From positions 1 through 7,892 of the forward strand of contig VBLD01000022.1 in the NCBI GenBank assembly GCA_005879205.1: a stretch of DNA of 7,892 bases, given 5' to 3'. Within the stretch, counting starts at the first letter, position 1. Every line of letters begins with the position of its first letter. Shown one piece after another: positions 1 to 6,499 of this stretch. Position numbers and translations under genes: made by a program. The notes under the pieces are model-generated. The model was not told where the DNA came from, did no database searches, and saw nothing but the letters and a program-made list of their open reading frames with translations. The DNA comes from Deltaproteobacteria bacterium. Lineage in GTDB: Bacteria; Desulfobacterota; Binatia; DP-6.

Positions 1-1530
1 ATCCGGGGAAAGCCGGATGGGAACTATGCAGAGCTGATGGCCGTGACCCCCGACAATGCGAGATTCTACGTGCCGGGGACGGACCGCAAGAGCGGGCAGG
101 CCTTTCTCTCCGAGTTCAACTTCTTCTTCATGTCCGGCCAAAGTCACACCGCGCTCCGGAAGGACATTCGACTGGCGGGTGGAGCGGTCGGCGCGCTCGG
201 CATCACGCCGGACAGCCGGCTTGTCATCGTCGCGAGCCAGGATGCGACCGGAGGGATCGTCAATACAGTCGACCGCGCGGACAATGATCGCGTCCAGTCA
301 TTCGGGCTTGGGAGCGGTGTCATTCCGCGCGATCTCGCGATCGGCCGAAATGCGGGCGGCATTTTCGGCCTGCTGACCACGAATCAAGTGCTGGTCCGAC
401 TGTCCGCATCGGGGATTCCGGCTGCAGCGACGGCGAGCGCCACGCTCTTTCCGGGCAATTTCATCCCGGACAAAGTCGAGCTCACGCCGGATGGGACCGT
501 CGCGTACATGACGGATGGGGCCCAGCCGTTCGTGGCTAGAATGGACGTTTCCACGGGATTCGGGGCGGTCCGCATGGTCAGGTTGCCGAGCACGAGCCCA
601 CCGGCTGCCCTCGCGATCAGCCCCGACGGGAAGTTCGTCTTCGTGGCGCAAAAAGATTCGACCGGAGGGACCGTCTCGAGGATCGATGTGGGCACCAACG
701 AGGTCAAGAGCGTCGCGGTTCAAGGGGAGCCGGTCGCGCTGGCCGTCGGCCCCGTGGCGCCCGGAGGCACCGGCTCCGGGACTCCCACTTGCCCCGGCAC
801 CGCGCAGCTGTGCGGCGGCAAGTGCGTGGCCGTCGACATCGACGCCGCCAACTGCGGCGCCTGCGGGCACGCGTGTCCCGCGGGTGACATCTGCATCTCC
901 GGCCGCTGCGAGTGCCCCCCCGGGCGCCAGATCTGCGGCGCGGCGTGCCTCGACGTCACGACGGACCGCGGCAACTGCGGCCGCTGTGGCCGCGCCTGTA
1001 TCCCGGGCGACGTTTGCGTGTCGGGCCAGTGCGTCTGTCCGGTCGGTCTGAACGTGTGCAGCAGCCAGTGCGTGAACGAGGACACAGACCGCAGGAACTG
1101 CGGGCGCTGCGGGAACGTCTGCGCCGCCGACGAGGTGTGTTCGTCGGGCCGCTGTACCTGCGCACCGTCGCACGAGGTCTGCAACGGCGTCTGCACCGAG
1201 ACGCAGAACAGTGTGGCCAACTGCGGGCGGTGCGGTCACGCCTGCATCCCGGGGGACATCTGCGTCTCCGGAAACTGCGTCTGTCCGGCGGGACGCAACG
1301 TGTGCAGCGGCCAGTGCGTCAACCTGGACGTCAATCTCAGGAACTGCGGCACGTGCGGCCGCGTCTGCCTCCCGGGCGACAGCTGCGTGTCCGGACGGTG
1401 CGTCTGCCCGGACCCCAACAAGGTCTGCCGGAACGCGTGCGTGGACGTCGAGACCGATCCGAGTAACTGCGGCACCTGCGGCCGTGCCTGCGCCGCCGGA
1501 CAGAAGTGCGTCGGCGGTCGGTGCGGCTGA
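1..1530 (+). CDS. Beta-propeller (YVTN-like) protein with six C-terminal cysteine-rich repeats, 5' end outside window
   Basis: The frame is open from base 1, and the first blade motif (LMAVTPD) starts at once, so the true start lies upstream and the ATG at 37 is probably internal. Numbering from that ATG, residues 1-240 carry YVTN-type propeller strands with TPD or SPDG turns (near 4, 57, 150 and 196). Two related stretches (DATGGIVNTVD and DSTGGTVSRID) lie about 140 residues apart. A Gly/Pro/Thr linker (about 238-251) leads to six cysteine-rich modules that run to the stop codon. The NCGxCG modules resemble the repeats often labelled Stig1-like in myxobacterial surface proteins. The cysteine density suggests an exported, disulfide-bonded protein, but the signal peptide would be outside the window. 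Function is unknown; adhesion or ligand binding is a guess. The glycosyltransferase gene follows after 9 bp in the same direction. Confidence 0.85.
   Translation: MRGKPDGNYAELMAVTPDNARFYVPGTDRKSGQAFLSEFNFFFMSGQSHTALRKDIRLAGGAVGALGITPDSRLVIVASQDATGGIVNTVDRADNDRVQSFGLGSGVIPRDLAIGRNAGGIFGLLTTNQVLVRLSASGIPAAATASATLFPGNFIPDKVELTPDGTVAYMTDGAQPFVARMDVSTGFGAVRMVRLPSTSPPAALAISPDGKFVFVAQKDSTGGTVSRIDVGTNEVKSVAVQGEPVALAVGPVAPGGTGSGTPTCPGTAQLCGGKCVAVDIDAANCGACGHACPAGDICISGRCECPPGRQICGAACLDVTTDRGNCGRCGRACIPGDVCVSGQCVCPVGLNVCSSQCVNEDTDRRNCGRCGNVCAADEVCSSGRCTCAPSHEVCNGVCTETQNSVANCGRCGHACIPGDICVSGNCVCPAGRNVCSGQCVNLDVNLRNCGTCGRVCLPGDSCVSGRCVCPDPNKVCRNACVDVETDPSNCGTCGRACAAGQKCVGGRCG
790..1527 (+). repeat. Six tandem 123-bp units encoding 41-residue, eight-cysteine modules
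   Basis: Units start at 790, 913, 1036, 1159, 1282 and 1405. Each is exactly 123 bp with no linker, and the last ends right before the stop codon. The pattern is C-x6-C-x3-C-x9-C-x2-C-x3-C-x5-C-x4-C-x, with an NCGxCG core in every unit. All 48 cysteines are present. The outer positions vary while spacing is invariant, which points to selection on a disulfide-bonded module rather than to recent slippage. Confidence 0.95.
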
Positions 1531-1539
1531 GCTGATGCT

Positions 1540-3228
1540 GTGAAAACCCGCGACCAGGCCCTGGCAAGGCTCCTCGCGGGCGTGGCCGTCCTGGCCTTCG
1601 GCCTCAACGTCGTCGGCATTCGCTGGGGGCTGCCACATCCGACGGGCGACTGGGCCACCGACGGGCTGTCACCGCTCAGCCCGCTGGCGTTCACCTGGCA
1701 CCTGATTCACGGCGAGAAGTGGTCGGGCAAGTATCCCGCCTTTCACTTCCTGCTGCTCACGCTCGTGCAGGCGCCGTACGTGGCGTGGCTCAAGCTTCGC
1801 GGGGAGATCGGGACCATCGGCGCGACCTATCCCTACGGCCTCGCGCATCCGCTCGAGGCGCTCGGCCGGCTCGCGCTCCTGGCCCGGCTGGTGAGTGCGG
1901 CGATGGGCGCGGCGGCGGCGGTGTTCGCGGGGCTCACGGCGGCGGAGCTGTTCGGCCGGCGCGCCGCGGTGTTCGCCGCCCTGGTGCTCCTCTCCTCGCC
2001 CGTCACCGTCTATTACGCGCACACGACCAACGTCGACATCCCGTACCTCTGCTGGACGATGATCGGACTCTGGCTCGCGGTGCGCGTCGCGCGTGGAGAG
2101 TCCACGGTCCGGACGTTCGCGCTCCTGGGCGCAGCCGCGGCGCTCGCCGTCGCCACCAAGGACCAGGCGTACGCCTGCTTCGCCCTCCTGCCCGTCGCGT
2201 TGCTCTGGCGGCGCTGGCAGGCCGGGAGGCTGTTCGACACGGGACCGCTCGCCGCTCTGGTCTCGTTCGTGGGCGTCTACGCCGTGGCGTCCCTCGCCGC
2301 CATCGATCCGGCCGGCTACCTGGCCCACGCGCGCCAGCTGACGGGGCCGAGCGCCATGCCGTACTACGGCATCCCGCTCTCCGTCGCGAGGGTCGTACGG
2401 GTGAGCCTTCGAGCGGCAAATGCCACGGCGAGCACGCTCTCCTGGCCGTTCACCGTGGCGTGTGTGGCCGGGCTCGCCCTGGCGGCGGTGCGTCGCGTCC
2501 GCGGCGCGGAGATTCCGCTGGCCATGGCCCTCTCCTATTACCTGACGTTTCTGATCCCCATTCTCTACGCGGTGCCGCGCTACGTGTTGCCGGTCGTCGC
2601 CGCGCTCGCGCCGTTCGCCGGCTTCGGACTCGCCGCGCTCTGGGGCGACGCGGAGGTGCCGCGCGCGTGGGTGCGGCGCGCGGCTGTCGGCGCGCTGCTC
2701 GTCATCGGCGTCGTGCGCGGCGCCACGATGGACTTGCGACTCCTCACCGACGCCCGCTACGGGGCCGAGCCGTGGCTCGCCGCCCAGCCGTCGGGCGTGA
2801 TCGGTACCGACGCGGATCCTTCGCACCTCCCGCGGCTCGCCCCGACGCGCCCCATCGTCAAGGTCAAGCTGGCGCCCGACGGGCTGCACTACCCGGGCTC
2901 CGAACCACCCGAGCTGCTCGTGCTCTCGAGCGCCCGCTACCGCCAGTACTCTCATCCCTTCCCGCGCCCCGAGCGACGCGTCCTCATGGCGCTCCTGCGC
3001 GGCGACCTCTGCTACGAGCGGGCCGCCGACTTCCGGAGCGGGGCGCTCTTCGGCCCGCGCCTGGTCGGCAACGTCTCGCCCCACATCATCGTGCTGCGGC
3101 GGCGCAGGGGGCCCTGCGAGGTGGTCGGTACTCTCGCACTCCTACCCACCGCCCCGCCGGCCGATGCGCGGCAAGCGAGCGACGGGGCCCACAGCCGACA
3201 CCAGGCCAGGGTCGGCGCTCCGCTGTAG
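1540..3228 (+). CDS. GT39/ArnT-like membrane glycosyltransferase (GT-C fold)
   Basis: This 562-residue protein starts at GTG 1540, the first start codon after the previous gene's stop in the same frame; no good Shine-Dalgarno is visible. About 11-12 hydrophobic segments fill residues 8-395 (for example 9-27, 66-84, 111-135, 142-160, 170-184, 192-206, 236-255, 303-318, 327-345, 349-368 and 381-393). A soluble tail follows. PMT_2/GT39 hallmarks are a first outer loop with acidic residues (HPTGDWATDG, D37 and D41), a second loop TTNVDIPYLCW (D166) and RYVLPVVAALAPF (347-359). Such enzymes transfer a sugar from a polyprenyl-phosphate donor to protein, lipid A or glycan on the outer face of the membrane; donor and acceptor cannot be read here. 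The usual PDE motif of loop 1 is not exact. The last 30 residues are low-complexity. Confidence 0.85.
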   Translation: MKTRDQALARLLAGVAVLAFGLNVVGIRWGLPHPTGDWATDGLSPLSPLAFTWHLIHGEKWSGKYPAFHFLLLTLVQAPYVAWLKLRGEIGTIGATYPYGLAHPLEALGRLALLARLVSAAMGAAAAVFAGLTAAELFGRRAAVFAALVLLSSPVTVYYAHTTNVDIPYLCWTMIGLWLAVRVARGESTVRTFALLGAAAALAVATKDQAYACFALLPVALLWRRWQAGRLFDTGPLAALVSFVGVYAVASLAAIDPAGYLAHARQLTGPSAMPYYGIPLSVARVVRVSLRAANATASTLSWPFTVACVAGLALAAVRRVRGAEIPLAMALSYYLTFLIPILYAVPRYVLPVVAALAPFAGFGLAALWGDAEVPRAWVRRAAVGALLVIGVVRGATMDLRLLTDARYGAEPWLAAQPSGVIGTDADPSHLPRLAPTRPIVKVKLAPDGLHYPGSEPPELLVLSSARYRQYSHPFPRPERRVLMALLRGDLCYERAADFRSGALFGPRLVGNVSPHIIVLRRRRGPCEVVGTLALLPTAPPADARQASDGAHSRHQARVGAPL

Positions 3229-3235
3229 CGCCGAC
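3211..3235. terminator. Perfect 9-bp stem-loop between convergent genes, possible bidirectional terminator
   Basis: GTCGGCGCT at 3211-3219 and AGCGCCGAC at 3227-3235 pair perfectly around a 7-nt loop. The stem spans the stop codon of the glycosyltransferase (3226-3228) and ends 1 bp before the stop of the opposing HEAT gene. Neither side has a T-tract, so it is not a textbook intrinsic terminator. Position between convergent genes is the main argument. Confidence 0.4.
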
Positions 3236-3236
3236 C

Positions 3237-4010
3237 TCAGGAATGCCCGAGGCGGCGGAGCGCCGCCGCCGCCGCCCGTCTGAGCGACGGGTCGGCGCTC
3301 GGCAGCACCGCCCGCAGCGCGGTCACCGCCTCCTCGGACTCGACCCCGAGCTTGCCGAGCGCCGCCGCCGCGGCGCGCCGCACGCCGGCATCCGGATCGT
3401 CGAGCGACGAGGCCGCACGACGCGCCGCCGCGGCGCCGTCGATCGCGACCGCCGGGAGCGTCGACAGCGCCGCCAGTCGGACCCCCACGTCGGGATCGCC
3501 GAGGGCGGCCACGGCGATGCGCTCCGCGTCGGCGGCCATCGCGTCGAGATCGCGCAGGCAATAGAGCGCCATCTTTCGCTGTGGTCCGGTGCCGCGTGCG
3601 GCGAGATCCGCGAGTGTGCGCACCAGCCCGGGCGCGTCCCGCATACGGACCACGATCCGCGCCGCGGCCCAGCGCACGTCGCCGTCGTCCTGGCCGAGCG
3701 TCTCGAGGAGGACGGGCAACGTCTCGGGTGGGGGCGGCCCGAGAAGCGAGAGCGCATAGGCCGCGCCCCAGCGCTGGCGTGCGGCGGCCGAACCGAGCGA
3801 CGCGGTGAGCACGGCATGCACGGGAGTGCCGCGACGGTCGAGCTCCGCGAACGCCTCCGCCGCCCGCCGCTGCACGAATTTGCGGTCGTGTCCGAGGCAC
3901 TCGGCGAGCGCCTCCAGCTCGGCTGCCCCGGCATTGCCGCCGAGTGCGGCGATCGCGGCGACGCGATCCTCGACGCTCGAGGCGCGCAGGCGGTCGGCCA
4001 GGTGCGTCAC
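3237..4010 (-). CDS. HEAT-repeat domain protein
   Basis: This 257-residue protein is built almost wholly of HEAT-like helical pairs of about 33 residues: roughly 5-38, 40-72, 73-106, 107-138, 139-171, 172-204, 205-238 and 239-256. The clearest units read DPDVGVRLAALSTL (172-185) and DPDAGVRRAAAAALGKLG (205-222). There is no signal peptide, membrane segment or lyase motif, so it is probably a cytosolic protein-binding scaffold; its partner is unknown. The start is GTG 4010, whose bases overlap the upstream gene's TGA by 4 bp (GTGA), a typical sign of translational coupling. The frame stays open far upstream, but there it runs antisense to the two upstream genes and reads as arginine-rich shadow. 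The overlap with the ligase-like gene makes that protein the obvious candidate partner, by inference only. Confidence 0.88.
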   Translation of the reverse strand: MTHLADRLRASSVEDRVAAIAALGGNAGAAELEALAECLGHDRKFVQRRAAEAFAELDRRGTPVHAVLTASLGSAAARQRWGAAYALSLLGPPPPETLPVLLETLGQDDGDVRWAAARIVVRMRDAPGLVRTLADLAARGTGPQRKMALYCLRDLDAMAADAERIAVAALGDPDVGVRLAALSTLPAVAIDGAAAARRAASSLDDPDAGVRRAAAAALGKLGVESEEAVTALRAVLPSADPSLRRAAAAALRRLGHS

Positions 4011-5017
4011 GTCGGCACGCCGCGGAGGATGGTCTCGCCGATCGTCTCGAGCGGCCCGATCCCGAGAACGAAGTTCTCCGGCTGCGCGAACACCCGCTGC
4101 ACGACCTCGTCGATGGCGGGAGACCGCGCGACACAGCCCGAAAGCTCCCGCTCGAGGGCCTCGATCGCCGGCGAGTTCGCGATGAAGTCTCCCGCGAGCA
4201 TGAGTTCGGCGATCTGCGCGCCGTCGAGCGCGAAGCGCGCTTCGAGATGGCCGAGCTGCGTCCGGGTGGTCCCCCGGCGGTCGAGATGCGGACGCACCGA
4301 TCGCTGCTCGAGCCAGCGACCCTCGTCGACCGGCGCCGGCGCTGGCGCCGGCGCGACGTCGAACGACAGCCCGAACCCTTGCTCGTAGCCGCACCGGACG
4401 AGCGTCGCGACGTCGTCGAGCGAGAGGGCTCTGCCGAGCCGCGCCAGCGACGTCGTGTCCTCGGCCGCCAGCATCTCGGCCGCGACGATCCCCTCCCGGT
4501 CCACCTCGTCCAGCAGCGCGGGGAGGAGGCCGAAGTCGCGCCGGTTGGCGAGGATCGCCTCGAAGAGGAGCGCACCGGTGGGGCCCACTTCGAAGCTCAC
4601 CAGCCCGATCGGCCGCCGGTCGACGGTGATGAAGTCGCGGCCGGGATAGAAGGCCGCCACGCCGGCCGCCTTCAGCGCCTCGAGGATGCCGCGCACGCAG
4701 CGATTCATCACCTGCGCCGGGGCGAGCGCCAGCGGCTCGGCCGAGACCAGCGCCGAGCGGTGCGGGAGCGTGAGGGCGAGCCCGATGAACCCGTCGCCGA
4801 ACGCCGTCGCGCGCCCGCCCGAGTGGCGGCGGTGCAGGAGGACGCGCGTGCCGGAGGGCGCCGACGGGAGCAGGTGGTAGCGCCCGAGCGAGAGCACGTC
4901 GCCGGCGAGCTCGTAGACCCGCAGGGATGCCTCGCCGGCGGCGAGCGCGGCCGCATCCGCGCCGACGCTTACCGCCGGCGAGATGCCCGGCTGGACGACG
5001 AGCGTCACGGGGCCCAC
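4007..5017 (-). CDS. Divergent lipoate-protein ligase A (LplA) family protein
   Basis: This 336-residue protein has a BPL/LplA/LipB cofactor-ligase domain (about 10-215), an Ala-Pro linker (222-229) and a region like the LplA C-terminal accessory domain (about 231-335, with LDGAQIAELMLAGDF at 264-278). Family signatures are LSLGRYH (42-48), RRHSGG (63-68), and GRDFITVDRRPIG (126-138). By alignment from memory with E. coli LplA (DRKVSG, Lys133), the conserved lysine is Arg135. The usual GGG reads GGR, and the later HG reads EA (E153-A154). No cysteine sits where LipB, LipM or LipL carry their acyl-thioester cysteine. It may be a ligase with unusual chemistry, a different acyl or cofactor transferase, or a non-catalytic binder. 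The start is GTG 5017, 6 bp after the dehydrogenase stop; GTG 5008 is an alternative. Confidence 0.83.
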   Translation of the reverse strand: MGPVTLVVQPGISPAVSVGADAAALAAGEASLRVYELAGDVLSLGRYHLLPSAPSGTRVLLHRRHSGGRATAFGDGFIGLALTLPHRSALVSAEPLALAPAQVMNRCVRGILEALKAAGVAAFYPGRDFITVDRRPIGLVSFEVGPTGALLFEAILANRRDFGLLPALLDEVDREGIVAAEMLAAEDTTSLARLGRALSLDDVATLVRCGYEQGFGLSFDVAPAPAPAPVDEGRWLEQRSVRPHLDRRGTTRTQLGHLEARFALDGAQIAELMLAGDFIANSPAIEALERELSGCVARSPAIDEVVQRVFAQPENFVLGIGPLETIGETILRGVPT

Positions 5018-5023
5018 GGCGCC

Positions 5024-6388
5024 CTAGAATATCGCGACGCTCTTGACGTTGACGAACTCGCGGAGGCCGTACTCGGAGAGCTCCCGCCCGTAGCCCGACC
5101 GCTTCACGCCGCCGAACGGCAGCCGCGGATCCGACCGAACCTGTCCGTTGACGAAGACCGAGCCCGCCTCGATCTCGCCGGCGAGTCGCTCCGCCCGGGC
5201 GTCGTCGCGCGTCCAGAGCGAGGCCCCGAGGCCGTACGGCGAATGGTTGGCGAGCGCGATGGCCTCCGCCTCGTCCCGGGCGCGGATCACGGCCGCGACC
5301 GGTCCGAACGTCTCCTCGTCGAACGCCGGCATCCCCGGGCGGACTGCGATCAGCACCGTCGGTGGATAGAACGCGCCCGGCCCTGCCGGAATGCGCCCGC
5401 CGAGCAGCACCTCCGCACCGCGCCGCCCCGACTCCTCGACCTGGCGGTGGAGGTCGTCGCGCAGGTCGTGGCGGGCCTGCGGGCCCACCTGCGTGTCGGG
5501 ACTGAGCGGGTCCCCCATCCGTCGCGACCGCATCTCGGTCAGAAAGAGCTCGACGAACCGGTCGGCCACCGGTTCCACGACGATGAAGCGCTTGGCGGCG
5601 ATGCAGCTCTGGCCGTTGTTGATCAGCCGTGCCTCGGCGGCGGTGCGCGCGGCGACCGCGACGTCGGCGTCCTCCAGGACAACGAACGGATCGCTCCCGC
5701 CGAGCTCGAGCACGGTCTTCTTGAGCTCGCGCCCGGCCTGCTCCGCGACGCGACTCCCGGCCCGCTCGCTGCCCGTCAGCGTGACGCCGCGCACGCGCGC
5801 ATCGGCGATGACCGCCCCGACCGCTTCCGCCCCGACGAGCACGGTACGGAAGACGCCCTCCGGCAGTCCCGCCTCGCGGAAGACCTGCTCGATCTCGAGC
5901 GCGCACCGCGGCACGTTCGAGGCATGCTTCAGGATACCCGTGTTGCCGGCGACGAGCGCCGGCGCGGCGAAGCGGAAGACCTGCCAGAAGGGAAAGTTCC
6001 AGGGCATGACGGCCAGCACCGGCCCGAGGGGGTCGAAGCGGACGTAGCTCCGGCGCGCATCGGTCGGGCGTGCCTGGCGGGCGAGAAATTCCTCGGCGTG
6101 CTCGGCGTAGTACTCGCAGCTCGACGCGCACTTCTCGACCTCGCCCTCCCCTTGCACGATCGGCTTCCCCATCTCGAGCGCCATCGTGCGGGCATGAGCC
6201 TGCTTCTTCGCGCGGAGCACACGCGCCGCCGCTCCGACCGCCTGCGCACGCTCTTTGACCGGCCGCCGCCGCCAGTCGAGGAAGGCGCGGTGGACGTCCT
6301 CGACGATGCCGTCCAGCTCCTTCGCGGCGATCTCGGTGAAGGTCTCCAGCACCTCGCCGGTGGTGGGGTTGACGGACCGGATGCTCAT
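5024..6388 (-). CDS. sad: NAD(P)-dependent succinate-semialdehyde dehydrogenase, Sad/GabD1 type
   Basis: This 454-residue aldehyde dehydrogenase is full length. It is expected to oxidise succinate semialdehyde to succinate in the cytosol, as in GABA or related amine catabolism. Visible active-site parts are PWNFPFW (Asn131), KHASNVP (Lys154, cofactor), TGSERAG (205-211), LELGGSDPF (general base Glu228), NNGQSCIAAKR (nucleophile Cys262) and EETFGP (Glu359). The motifs KHASN, LELGGSDPF and C-x-AAKR match E. coli Sad (YneI) better than GabD. Only one cysteine lies in the active-site loop, so the two-cysteine redox switch of some SSADHs is absent. ATG 6388 is chosen because MSIRSVNPTTGEVL is the usual family N-terminus and AAGGAG precedes it. 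Other small aldehydes remain possible substrates. It is the first gene of a three-gene operon with the LplA-like and HEAT genes. Confidence 0.94.
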   Translation of the reverse strand: MSIRSVNPTTGEVLETFTEIAAKELDGIVEDVHRAFLDWRRRPVKERAQAVGAAARVLRAKKQAHARTMALEMGKPIVQGEGEVEKCASSCEYYAEHAEEFLARQARPTDARRSYVRFDPLGPVLAVMPWNFPFWQVFRFAAPALVAGNTGILKHASNVPRCALEIEQVFREAGLPEGVFRTVLVGAEAVGAVIADARVRGVTLTGSERAGSRVAEQAGRELKKTVLELGGSDPFVVLEDADVAVAARTAAEARLINNGQSCIAAKRFIVVEPVADRFVELFLTEMRSRRMGDPLSPDTQVGPQARHDLRDDLHRQVEESGRRGAEVLLGGRIPAGPGAFYPPTVLIAVRPGMPAFDEETFGPVAAVIRARDEAEAIALANHSPYGLGASLWTRDDARAERLAGEIEAGSVFVNGQVRSDPRLPFGGVKRSGYGRELSEYGLREFVNVKSVAIF

Positions 6389-6499
6389 GTCTCCTTGGCT
6401 ATGGCACAGCGGGCGGACGCGCGCGATGCCGCGCGTCTGGCGCGGACGCCGCGGGCCCTCGACTGAACCGCCCGGGGACGGTAAGGATCGAATCGCACC
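6389..6499. promoter_or_regulatory. Divergent intergenic region with inverted and direct repeats
   Basis: This 111-bp spacer separates the leftward dehydrogenase operon from the rightward protease gene and must hold any promoters local to both. It contains an 8-bp inverted repeat (GACGCGCG 6416-6423 and CGCGCGTC 6430-6437) and a direct repeat GCGGACGC at 6413-6420 and 6442-6449, with starts 29 bp apart. I see no convincing -35/-10 pair on either strand. AAGGA at 6483-6487 could serve the protease gene, but is 12 nt from its ATG. Confidence 0.5.
6391..6396 (-). promoter_or_regulatory. Shine-Dalgarno site of the aldehyde dehydrogenase gene
   Basis: AAGGAG on the minus strand lies 2 nt before the ATG at 6388. 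The spacing is short, but it is the clearest ribosome binding site in the window and supports that start. Confidence 0.7.

Noticed and set aside
790..1527. CRISPR-like or satellite repeat
   Set aside because: The 123-bp units are all coding, diverged at DNA level and conserved at cysteine codons; there are no spacers.
298..1638. 446-codon open frame on the minus strand across the cysteine repeats
   Set aside because: It is a shadow: the repeat codons leave the opposite strand without stops. The product is Ala/Arg/Asp/Val-rich with no domain, and the plus strand holds clear homologous repeats.
4332..4353. Direct repeat of GGCGCCGGCG
   Set aside because: It encodes the Ala-Pro linker of the LplA-like protein, so it is a by-product of codon use.
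1719..4388. 889-codon open frame on the plus strand
   Set aside because: It is an Arg/Ala-rich shadow running over the transferase and then antisense to the HEAT and LplA-like genes. High GC removes stop codons.
4011..6131. Upstream extension of the HEAT frame to a 964-residue protein
   Set aside because: Only the part from GTG 4010 has HEAT motifs. The rest is out-of-frame reading of the LplA-like and dehydrogenase genes.
3944..6466. 840-codon plus-strand open frame opposite the operon
   Set aside because: It is antisense to two strongly recognised genes. Its composition is Arg/Asp/Glu/Ala-rich without domains.
6389..6499. Sigma70-type promoter pair
   Set aside because: Loose -10-like matches exist, but none has a matching -35 at proper spacing, so no promoter position is claimed.
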